Both the position numbers and the translations under genes were made by a program. A stretch of 5,839 nucleotides of DNA from Ectothiorhodospiraceae bacterium. GTDB lineage: Bacteria; Pseudomonadota; Gammaproteobacteria; Thiohalomonadales; Thiohalomonadaceae. Below, piece after piece: positions 1 to 5,678 of the stretch (position 1 is its first letter; each line of letters begins with the position of its first letter). Where the stretch lies: contig SLDE01000227.1 in assembly GCA_007125455.1 (NCBI GenBank), positions 1 to 5,839 of the forward strand. Reading direction: 5' to 3'. The notes below the pieces were generated by a model, which did no database searches, was not told the origin of the DNA, and was given only the letters and a program-made list of their open reading frames with translations.

Positions 1-140
1 CCGCAGATCCAGGGGTGGATACGCAGGGACTGTTCGCGATAGCCCTGTAGGCGTTTTTCGGCCTGTTGGCGGGCCTCGGCGACCACCTTGTCGAGCTTGT
101 TGGTGTCAATGGATTGGCCGGCCTGGCGCTTTTTTCCCAT
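1..140 (-). CDS. YajD-like HNH nuclease family protein, N-terminal part (cut by window edge)
   Basis: Reading leftward from the ATG at 138-140, the frame stays open to the window edge and gives 46 complete codons. The protein starts MGKKRQAGQSID, runs through a charged helical stretch rich in Ala, Gln, Arg and Glu, and ends in YREQSLRIHPWICG. That last segment closely resembles the start of the core of E. coli YajD (YREKALKIYPWVCG), as I remember it, where the Cys begins a zinc-binding CxxC pair ahead of the HNH motif. The catalytic HNH residues lie outside the window, so activity cannot be judged here. A GAGGA ribosome-binding site lies 8 bases before the ATG, which supports this start. The family is annotated as putative HNH endonuclease and its physiological role is not well established. 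Confidence is high for a real gene and good for the family. Confidence 0.8.
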   Translation of the reverse strand, partial: MGKKRQAGQSIDTNKLDKVVAEARQQAEKRLQGYREQSLRIHPWIC

Positions 141-168
141 GCTTGTATTCCTCGCGGTACGTTTGTTG

Positions 169-177
169 ATTATGCCA
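169..177 (-). promoter_or_regulatory. Extended -10 promoter candidate for the YajD-like gene
   Basis: On the minus strand this reads TGGCATAAT: a TGn extension followed by a -10 hexamer matching TATAAT at five of six positions. No good -35 is seen at 16-18 bases upstream (the best is TTCCCC), which fits an extended -10 promoter. Transcription would start near position 162, leaving a leader of about 22 bases with the GAGGA ribosome-binding site. This suggests the gene is transcribed separately from the SCP2-like gene upstream of it. It is a consensus match by eye only. Confidence 0.4.
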
Positions 178-209
178 GCACAGGTATCTTGAGGGGAAGT
201 GGGCGATGG

Positions 210-227
210 GTGCGCATCCATGCGCAC
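210..227. repeat. Near-perfect palindrome (8-bp arms, 2-bp centre)
   Basis: The sequence GTGCGCAT-CC-ATGCGCAC has fully complementary 8-base arms. It lies 62 bases past the stop of the SCP2-like gene and about 33 bases upstream of the -10 candidate of the YajD-like gene. Neither side has a T-run, so it is not a standard intrinsic terminator. It could be an operator for a dimeric regulator or an mRNA 3' end hairpin. What binds it, if anything, cannot be told from the window. Confidence 0.45.
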
Positions 228-288
228 TGTGGTTAGGTGGTGAGAAAGGGGTAAGACACCTTGGCCACAGGTCGTCCCTGTAGCGCTA

Positions 289-684
289 TCAGGCCTTGCC
301 CATCACGCTAAAGCTTTTGATAAATGGCCCGGCCATGCGTGGGTCTTTTAGCATGGACTTGTAGTCGCCTACCTTGAACTTGAGTTTGCCGCTGGTGAAG
401 GCTATGCCGAGGCCGGTCATGCCGATCCCTTCCCCCATCCATTTTTGCCAGCTGTCGTTGCTGGCACGAAGGTCCCAGTTGAGCGCCTCTCCGCTGTAGC
501 TGCCTGCCTTCACTGCCTTGCCCTTTTCTACGACCAGTACCCCTGCTGGTTGTTCGTCGTCGGGAAAGCCGTAGCCGATGGTGGAGTTGAAGTCGATCTT
601 TTCGAGTTCGCCGGCCAGCTCGGGCTCGGTATTCCAGGCTTCGGCGTAGTTGCTCATCCAATCGGCAGAGAATAGTTCCGACAT
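289..684 (-). CDS. SCP2 sterol-carrier-like lipid-binding protein
   Basis: This is a complete 131-residue cytoplasmic protein without signal peptide or membrane segment. The fold matches a stand-alone SCP2 domain: an N-terminal helix (about residues 5-25, with SADWMSNYAEAWN), a beta region with GVLVVEKGKAV (48-58), the pattern LNWDLRASNDSWQKWMGEG (68-86), and the C-terminal GKLKFKVGDYKSMLKDPRMA helix-loop (99-118). SCP2 domains bind hydrophobic ligands such as fatty acyl chains in a tunnel; the ligand in bacteria is usually unknown. The length is typical of a single SCP2 domain. The ATG at 682-684 is preceded by AAGGAG with 8 bases of spacing, and the stop is TGA. It is transcribed away from the kinase operon, so no direct functional link is implied. 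The family call is from motif memory. Confidence 0.8.
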   Translation of the reverse strand: MSELFSADWMSNYAEAWNTEPELAGELEKIDFNSTIGYGFPDDEQPAGVLVVEKGKAVKAGSYSGEALNWDLRASNDSWQKWMGEGIGMTGLGIAFTSGKLKFKVGDYKSMLKDPRMAGPFIKSFSVMGKA

Positions 685-932
685 ATTTCTGACTCCTTCT
701 ATATCAAGCTAAGTTATGGTTTTTTGTTTGCACCCTGGCGGGTACAGGTGTCCATTGCAGGACGGTAGTGTGGTAGAGTTGGGCGTTGTACGGCCTTTGT
801 GGCCTGCCCTTCCCCCAAATGTCTCGTGTACAAGACCACACTATTTTTATAGTTTTTTCCTGGCGGGGCAATAACCATGTGCGGGAAGTGGTTGGTTTTG
901 TGATGGGATTAGAATAATGAGGTTTTGTGAGT
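685..932. promoter_or_regulatory. Divergent intergenic region with nested inverted repeats
   Basis: This spacer lies between two genes pointing away from each other, so promoters for both should be here. No strong -35/-10 pair was found by eye. The best plus-strand -10 is TATAGT at 848-853, with a poor TGTACA at 827-832 (15-base spacing) in front. On the minus strand TTGCCC (866-871) and AAAAAT (843-848) are 17 apart but each matches consensus at only four positions. The region holds arms TAGTGTGGT (766-774) and ACCACACTA (835-843), an inner pair TTGTAC (786-791) and GTACAA (828-833), a small GGCC-TTTGT-GGCC hairpin (792-804), and an imperfect 16-bp palindrome at 821-836. The stretch 841-860 is very T-rich. 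Confidence 0.4.
766..843. repeat. Nested inverted repeats, possible structured leader or operator
   Basis: The outer arms are 9 bases, TAGTGTGGT at 766-774 and ACCACACTA at 835-843. An inner pair of 6 bases sits at 786-791 and 828-833, and the smaller GGCC hairpin lies inside at 792-804. The left arms are separated by 11 bases and the right arms by 1, so the folded form would carry an asymmetric bulge. On the plus strand the outer stem is followed by a T-rich stretch (844-858). It may be a folded 5' leader of the SCP2-like mRNA, a small transcript on the plus strand, or chance. No known riboswitch was recognised. Confidence 0.3.
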
Positions 933-1322
933 ATGCGTTGGTTGATCCGTGGTTTTTTCCGTACCCTGCGGCTGGTGCTCAGCCCGTTTATGATCCTGGG
1001 CGAGAAGTTGAGCACACCCAAGGGGATCGAGCGTGCGCCTGAGGCGCAGCAGGCGGTGGATGAGGCGACCAAGGCGCTGAGTCTGTACCAGTTTCGCACC
1101 TGTCCGTTCTGTATCAAGGTGCGCCGCGAGATGAAGCGGCTATCGCTGAACATCCCACTGTGTGATGCGCTCAAGGATGCCGTCTGTCGTGCCGAGTTGC
1201 AGCAGGGCGGTGGCGAGGTGAAGGTGCCCTGTCTGCGTATCAGCGAGGCGGACGGCTCGGTGCGCTGGCTGTATGAGTCGGACGACATCATCGCTTATCT
1301 GCGCGGGCGTTTCGCCCAGTAA
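933..1322 (+). CDS. Glutaredoxin-like / GST N-terminal-like thioredoxin-fold protein (CPFC)
   Basis: Starting at ATG 933 gives 129 residues; an in-frame GTG at 927 would add two. TGAGG at 918-922 is 10 bases before the ATG but only 4 before the GTG, so the ATG is preferred. Residues 1-24 are hydrophobic and basic (WLIRGFFRTLRLVLSPFMIL) and may be an amphipathic membrane anchor. The thioredoxin fold begins with LYQFRTCPFCIKVRREM (51-67), the Cys57-Pro-Phe-Cys60 redox site at 1101-1112. Pro99 in KVPCL is the expected cis-proline of the fold, and YESDDIIAYL (114-123) is the usual end of a glutaredoxin or GST-N domain. Additional cysteines are 77, 85 and 100. It probably reduces disulfides or glutathione mixed disulfides in the cytoplasm, but its partner is unknown. 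It ends only 18 bases before the kinase start, which suggests co-transcription. Confidence 0.8.
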   Translation: MRWLIRGFFRTLRLVLSPFMILGEKLSTPKGIERAPEAQQAVDEATKALSLYQFRTCPFCIKVRREMKRLSLNIPLCDALKDAVCRAELQQGGGEVKVPCLRISEADGSVRWLYESDDIIAYLRGRFAQ

Positions 1323-1340
1323 ACCTGCTAAGCTTGTGGG

Positions 1341-3971
1341 ATGAACAATAATGTGAATCCCGACACAAACCGCCGCCGCCTCGCTGGCCTGCGCGGCTAC
1401 TTTCTGCTTGCACTGGCCTTCTGGTCGCTCACCTTTATCGGCCTGTCGTTGTGGCAGCTGCAGCACATCCGTGGCATGACCATGGAGATGGCTGAACAGG
1501 AGGCGCGTGCCAACTTCAACAAGGATCAGGCCTTTCGCTTCTGGGCCACCCTTCACGGTGGCGTGTATGTTCCGGTAAGTGGGCACACACCACCCAATCC
1601 CTACCTCTCCCATCTCCCCGAGCGGGATATCACCACCGAAAGTGGTCGTGCGCTGACCCTGATGAACCCGGCTTATATGCTGCGTATGCTCAATGAGCAG
1701 TACGGCGAGTTGTTTGGGGTACGTGGGCGGATCACCAGCCGCCATCCGCTGCGCCCGGAGAATATGGCCGACCCCTGGGAGAACGAGGCCCTGCGCGCCT
1801 TTGAGGAAGAGGGGGTTGTGGAACGGCTGGAGATTTCCAAGATCGACGGCCAGCCCTGGCTGCGCTACATGGCACCCATGGTGACCGAACAGGGCTGTCT
1901 GCTCTGCCATGCCCATCAGGGCTATCAGGTGGGCGATATCCGTGGTGGGGTCTCGGTGGCGGTGCCGCTGGATGGCTATCTGCGCCATGAGCAAGATAGC
2001 CTGCTGCACACCATCGGTTCGCTACTGGTGATCTGGCTGCTGGGCCTGCTGGGCCTGACGCTGGGCTATCGTCGCCTGTGTGAAGATAGCCTGCGCCAGC
2101 AGCAGGCCAACGAGGAGATCCGCGCCCTCAATCGTCGTCTGGAAACGGCGCAAAGTATGGCGCGCATCGGTAACTGGGAGTTGGATCTGGCCAGCAACCG
2201 CCTGTGGTGGTCTGACGAGATCTACCGCATCTTTGGCCTGCAGCCTCAACAATTTGAGGCCACCTACGAGGCCTTCCTGAGCACCATCCACCCCGATGAC
2301 CGCGAGATGGTGGATCAGGCCTATCAGGAGGCGGTGGCAAAGGGCATGCCCTATGAGATCACCCATCGCATCCTCACCGCTGATGGCGAGCTCAAGTACG
2401 TGCATGAGCGCTCTGAGGAGATCCGCAATGCGCAGGGCGAGGTAATACGCTCTCAGGGTACGGTACAGGATGTCACCGAGCTGGAGCAGGCCAAGCGGCG
2501 CCTGCATGAGCACCAGCAGAACCTGGAAAAGCTGGTGGACGAGCGTACTGCCGAGTTGGCGCAAAGCAATAAGAAATTGATCCGTGCACGCGATGCCGCC
2601 GATGCGGCCAATAGGGCCAAGAGCGTCTTTCTTGCCAATATGAGCCACGAGCTGCGCACCCCGCTGAATGCCATCATTGGCTTTACCCGCCTGGCCCAGC
2701 GTGACCCCGGCATGGCTGAGGAGACACGGGAAAACCTTGGCTTTGTGTTACGCAATAGTGAGCATTTGCTTAGCCTGATCAACGATGTGCTCGACATGGC
2801 CAAGGTGGAGTCGGGGCGGATGCAGCTTGATGAAGGTGAAGTCGATCTGCCTACCCTGCTGCACGATAGCGTGGAGACCATGCGACAACAGGCCCAGGAA
2901 CGTGGCTTGGCCCTGGTGCTGGAGGTGGCCGAGGGGCTGCCGCTGGGGATCTACGCCGATGGGCGCAAACTGCGCCAGACTCTGTTCAACCTGCTCAGCA
3001 ATGCGATCAAGTTCAGTGAGCATGGCACGATCACCGTATCCGCCAAGGTGAGCGGCGAGCACCTGCAACTGCAGGTGAGCGACCAGGGCAGTGGGATGAG
3101 CCGCGAGGAGGCAGCACGTCTGTTTGAACCCTTCTACCAGGCCGGTGAACAGATCAATGGTGAGGGTACCGGGCTGGGAATGCCGATCACCCGTCAGTTT
3201 GTGCAGCTGATGGGTGGGGAGATCCGTGTTGAGAGCGAGCCGGGCGTAGGCACGGTGTTTACCATCGAGCTACCCCTGGAGCCGGCTGTGCTCAGTGAGG
3301 ATCGCCAGCAGCAGGTATCGCGGCGGGTCACCGCCCTGGCAGCCGGCGAACAGGCGTGGCGTGTATTGGTGGTGGACGATGCCGAGGCCAACCGCCGCCT
3401 GCTGACACGCCTGCTGGGCAAGGTGGGTTTTCGGGTACGCGAGGCGGCCAATGGCGCCGAAGCGCTCAGCCTGTGGCACGAGTGGCAGCCGCACTTCATC
3501 TGGATGGATCTGCGTATGCCGGTGATGGATGGATACCAGGCCTGCCAGCAGATCCGGGCCGAATCGGGCGGGGAGCGCCCCTGTATCGTCGCCCTCACCG
3601 CCAGTAGCACCATGGACGATCGTCACAAGGTGATGGATGCGGGTTTTGATGAGATTATGCGCAAGCCCTTTGACGAAGAACGGCTGTTTGCCACCATGGG
3701 CCGTCTGCTTGGATTGGAATACCAGTATGAGGAGGGTGACACGGAGCCCACCAGCCAGGCACAGGGGGCCGCACTGAAGGGCCTGGTGGCATTGCCAGCA
3801 GACTTACGTGAGGCCCTGCAGGAGGCGCTACTCTCCGGCGAGATGGACGAGCTGGAGCGATTGAGCGACAAAATTGCCGAGATCGACAGCGAACTGGCCG
3901 GGATATTTATTCAGCGGGCGCGCTCTTATGACTTCGCCGCCCTGTTGGCGGAGTTGGAGGAGATGGCGTGA
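1341..3971 (+). CDS. Membrane hybrid histidine kinase with periplasmic c-type heme (Tll0287-like/DUF3365) sensor
   Basis: An 876-residue inner-membrane sensor. A first membrane segment (about 18-40) leads to a periplasmic domain (about 42-218) with the hallmarks of the Tll0287-like family: FNKDQAFRFWATLHGGVYVP (59-78), PPNPYLSHLPERDITT (84-99), LTLMNPAYM (106-114), and a Cys186-Leu-Leu-Cys189-His190 heme c attachment motif followed by AHQGYQVGDIRGG. A second segment (about 221-243) and a coiled coil lead to a PAS domain (about 270-381). The HisKA H-box has phospho-accepting His436 (MSHELRTPLN). The HATPase has its N-box at 548-558, DQGSG at 581-585 and GTGLG at 609-613. The receiver has Asp679/Asp680, phospho-acceptor Asp723, Thr753 and Lys775. 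The last 75 residues are helical and contain no histidine, so they are not an Hpt domain. No HAMP domain is evident. ATG 1341 is the first possible start after an in-frame stop at 1329-1331, but a good ribosome-binding site is lacking. The gene overlaps the downstream response regulator. Confidence 0.92.
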   Translation: MNNNVNPDTNRRRLAGLRGYFLLALAFWSLTFIGLSLWQLQHIRGMTMEMAEQEARANFNKDQAFRFWATLHGGVYVPVSGHTPPNPYLSHLPERDITTESGRALTLMNPAYMLRMLNEQYGELFGVRGRITSRHPLRPENMADPWENEALRAFEEEGVVERLEISKIDGQPWLRYMAPMVTEQGCLLCHAHQGYQVGDIRGGVSVAVPLDGYLRHEQDSLLHTIGSLLVIWLLGLLGLTLGYRRLCEDSLRQQQANEEIRALNRRLETAQSMARIGNWELDLASNRLWWSDEIYRIFGLQPQQFEATYEAFLSTIHPDDREMVDQAYQEAVAKGMPYEITHRILTADGELKYVHERSEEIRNAQGEVIRSQGTVQDVTELEQAKRRLHEHQQNLEKLVDERTAELAQSNKKLIRARDAADAANRAKSVFLANMSHELRTPLNAIIGFTRLAQRDPGMAEETRENLGFVLRNSEHLLSLINDVLDMAKVESGRMQLDEGEVDLPTLLHDSVETMRQQAQERGLALVLEVAEGLPLGIYADGRKLRQTLFNLLSNAIKFSEHGTITVSAKVSGEHLQLQVSDQGSGMSREEAARLFEPFYQAGEQINGEGTGLGMPITRQFVQLMGGEIRVESEPGVGTVFTIELPLEPAVLSEDRQQQVSRRVTALAAGEQAWRVLVVDDAEANRRLLTRLLGKVGFRVREAANGAEALSLWHEWQPHFIWMDLRMPVMDGYQACQQIRAESGGERPCIVALTASSTMDDRHKVMDAGFDEIMRKPFDEERLFATMGRLLGLEYQYEEGDTEPTSQAQGAALKGLVALPADLREALQEALLSGEMDELERLSDKIAEIDSELAGIFIQRARSYDFAALLAELEEMA
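1896..1910 (+). other. CxxCH covalent heme c attachment site in the kinase sensor domain
   Basis: The codons TGT CTG CTC TGC CAT encode Cys-Leu-Leu-Cys-His, residues 186-190, lying between the two predicted membrane segments and therefore in the periplasm, where the cytochrome c maturation machinery attaches heme. These are the only two cysteines in the periplasmic domain, and His190 would be the proximal ligand. The conserved-looking His72 (in LHGGVYVP) is the most attractive candidate for the distal ligand; His82, His91, His135 and His192 are alternatives. Heme attachment is inferred from motif and location. Confidence 0.8.
3956..3962 (+). promoter_or_regulatory. Strong ribosome-binding site inside the kinase 3' end
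   Basis: GGAGGAG lies within the last codons of the kinase gene and serves the response regulator. It is 8 bases from ATG 3971 and 5 from GTG 3968. Both starts are possible: with ATG the stop and start share one base (TGATG), with GTG they overlap by four. Either arrangement implies translational coupling. Confidence 0.7.
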
Positions 3972-5452
3972 TGACAACAGCGAAAACCCGGTCATCAATC
4001 CTGGTGGTCGACGATAAACCCGACAACCTGCGTCTGATGAGCGAGGTATTGCAGCGGGAGGGTTACAGCGTTCGCGTTGCCCCCGGTGGTGAGTTGGCGC
4101 TCAAATCGGTAGCGGCTCGCCCGCCCGATCTGATCCTGCTGGATATCAAAATGCCCGATCTGGATGGGCTGGAGGTCTGCCGTCGCCTCAAGGCCGATCC
4201 CGCCAGCCGCGATGTGCCGGTGATCTTCCTCAGCGCCTTGCGTGAACACGAAGACAAGCTGCGCGGCTTCGAGGTCGGCGCAGTGGACTACATCACCAAG
4301 CCATTCATCGCCGAGGAGGTACTGGCGCGGGTGCGCACCCACCTGGCGCTACACAACATGCAGCAACTGTTGGAGCTACAGGTGGCCGAACGCACCCGCG
4401 CCCTGCGCACCCTCTCTGCGGGTAACCAGGCGGTGGTACACGCCGTAGATGTGGATGGTCTACTGGAGGCCATGTGCCAGGCGATGATCGAAATAGGCGG
4501 CTACCGCGCCGCCTGGGTCGCGCTGGACGACGGCAGCATCCATCAGCGTGGCGGCAGTAGCGAAGTGCCCCCGGAGAAGTGTAGCGCCCTCCTGGAACAG
4601 GCCATGGAAGTGGCCGGCCCCACCCTGCTGATCCCCAAGGATTGGCAGCCGCAACAGCCATTGTGCGCCTGTGGTGCACATGCCGCCCTGTTGCAAACTA
4701 TCTATGACAATGGGCAGTCCTTGGGTCGTCTGTTGGTGTTTGCCGAAGCGGTGGATAGCTTTTCCCAGGCACGTGATATCGAACTACTACGCGAAATGGC
4801 CGGTGACCTGGGCTACGGCATCGTAACCCTGCGTACCCGCGAGGCCCACCGGAAGAGCCGCTTGCAGCTCGAACGCTCCTTCGGCCAGACCATCGAAGCC
4901 CTCGCCGCCACCATCGAGGTGCGCGACCCCTACACCGCTGGGCACCAGCAACGCACCACCACCATCGCCGAGGCGATCGGCAAGCGCATGGGGCTAGACG
5001 AAGATCGTCTCAAGGGGCTGTATATCGCCGGTACGGTACATGATATCGGCAAGATCTCGGTGCCCGCCTCGATCCTCTCCAAACCAGGCAAACTCAGCGA
5101 TGTAGAATTCGCCATCATCCAGCGCCACCCGCAGACCGGCTACGAGATCCTTAAAGGGATCGAATTCCCCTGGCCGGTGGCTGATATCGTTCACCAGCAT
5201 CACGAGCGCCAGGACGGCAGCGGCTACCCCAACGGCCTGCTCGGTGAAGCTATCCTGCTAGAGGCGCGCATCCTCGCCGTGGCCGATATGCTCGAAGCGA
5301 TCTCCTCCCACCGCCCTTACCGTCCCGCCCTCGGCATCGAGTTCGCCGTCGATGAGCTGAAAAAGCAGTCCGGCAGCAAGCTCGACAGCGAAGTGGTGGC
5401 GATCTGCGTACAGTTGGTGGAGGCCGGAGCGTTCGCCAATCTCAGCCAATAG
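3968..5452 (+). CDS. Response regulator with GAF-like and HD-GYP domains (cyclic di-GMP phosphodiesterase)
   Basis: The product has 494 residues from GTG 3968, or 493 from ATG 3971; numbering here uses the longer form. Residues 10-127 are a receiver with Asp15/Asp16, phospho-acceptor Asp59 (LILLDIKMPD), Ser89 and Lys111. A short helical linker (128-148) leads to a divergent GAF-like domain (about 149-288) of the kind containing GGYRAAWVAL and carrying cysteines 169, 205, 233 and 235. Residues 300-485 form an HD-GYP domain: EVRDPYTAGHQQRT (317-330), VHDIGKI with His358-Asp359, His387, HHERQDGSGYP with His411-His412 and the Gly-Tyr-Pro signature at 419-421, then Asp440 in AVADM. These match the metal ligands of active HD-GYP enzymes, which hydrolyse cyclic di-GMP to pGpG or GMP. 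The layout is like RpfG with an added GAF domain. It is soluble and has no DNA-binding domain. It is the probable output partner of the overlapping kinase; phosphorylation would control the enzyme through Asp59. Confidence 0.93.
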   Translation: MMTTAKTRSSILVVDDKPDNLRLMSEVLQREGYSVRVAPGGELALKSVAARPPDLILLDIKMPDLDGLEVCRRLKADPASRDVPVIFLSALREHEDKLRGFEVGAVDYITKPFIAEEVLARVRTHLALHNMQQLLELQVAERTRALRTLSAGNQAVVHAVDVDGLLEAMCQAMIEIGGYRAAWVALDDGSIHQRGGSSEVPPEKCSALLEQAMEVAGPTLLIPKDWQPQQPLCACGAHAALLQTIYDNGQSLGRLLVFAEAVDSFSQARDIELLREMAGDLGYGIVTLRTREAHRKSRLQLERSFGQTIEALAATIEVRDPYTAGHQQRTTTIAEAIGKRMGLDEDRLKGLYIAGTVHDIGKISVPASILSKPGKLSDVEFAIIQRHPQTGYEILKGIEFPWPVADIVHQHHERQDGSGYPNGLLGEAILLEARILAVADMLEAISSHRPYRPALGIEFAVDELKKQSGSKLDSEVVAICVQLVEAGAFANLSQ

Positions 5453-5526
5453 CCCCCCACCCTAAGCCGTGCTTCGCGGTGAGCGGATACCCACAGAGCC
5501 CTATCACGCCTTTATGGCCCCCCAGT

Positions 5527-5597
5527 GGGGTCAGGTCTTGACATGACGTATTTGGTGCGTGTCGATACAGGAAACTGTCATGTCAAGACCTGACCCC
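5527..5597. repeat. 71-bp element with perfect 21-bp inverted arms (REP/MITE-like)
   Basis: The left arm at 5527-5547 starts GGGGTCAGGTCTTGACATGA and the right arm at 5577-5597 is its exact reverse complement over all 21 bases. The 29-base centre can form a further small GTAT/ATAC stem (5548-5551 with 5565-5568). I recall closely similar GGGGTCAGGTCTTGACA repeats scattered in environmental gammaproteobacteria near IS200-like Y1 (REP-associated) transposases; that association is memory, not something this window shows. There is no transposase here and no clear target duplication at the flanks. It lies 74 bases after the HD-GYP gene and may also stop or stabilise that transcript, though no T-run follows. 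Confidence 0.75.
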
Positions 5598-5667
5598 CTT
5601 GAGTGTTCGAGTGCTGGGTGTCTCTGTTGGCGTGACGGGGGGTAATATGGCACATCATCCACACCTT

Positions 5668-5673
5668 AAGGAG
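5668..5673 (+). promoter_or_regulatory. Ribosome-binding site of the exported protein gene
   Basis: AAGGAG lies 5 bases before the ATG at 5679 and fixes that start. A TAATAT at 5643-5648 is a possible -10 element, but no matching -35 was found. Confidence 0.7.
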
Positions 5674-5678
5674 CCACT

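Noticed and set aside
445..675. 76-residue open frame on the plus strand
   Set aside because: It is antisense to the well-supported SCP2-like gene and has no ribosome-binding site or recognisable motif.
841..859. Intrinsic terminator from CTAT-TTTT-ATAG followed by a T-run
   Set aside because: The stem is only four AT-rich pairs, too weak for a terminator by itself.
704..1291. 195-residue open frame on the minus strand
   Set aside because: It covers the antisense of the CPFC protein and the divergent spacer, its product is low-complexity and Ser/Arg/Thr-rich, and no ribosome-binding site or family was seen.
1140..2009. 289-residue open frame on the minus strand
   Set aside because: It lies opposite the glutaredoxin-like gene and the kinase sensor domain, both with clear family motifs. 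Its translation has no recognisable domain and looks like a shadow of GC-rich codon use.
2022..2648. 208-residue open frame on the minus strand
   Set aside because: It is entirely antisense to the PAS and dimerisation region of the kinase; its Leu/Gln/Ala-rich product has no recognised fold.
3741..3968. C-terminal Hpt domain on the hybrid kinase
   Set aside because: The helical tail contains no histidine at all, so it cannot carry phosphate like an Hpt domain.
5453..5526. Terminator hairpin directly after the HD-GYP gene
   Set aside because: CCGTG/CGCGG at 5466-5478 forms only a five-pair stem with a G-U pair and has no T-run after it; the CCCC-AGT-GGGG at 5520-5530 is short and competes with the larger inverted repeat.
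5620..5678. Sigma-54 promoter from TGGCAC before the exported protein gene
   Set aside because: The TGGCAC at 5648-5653 lacks the TTGC element at the required distance.
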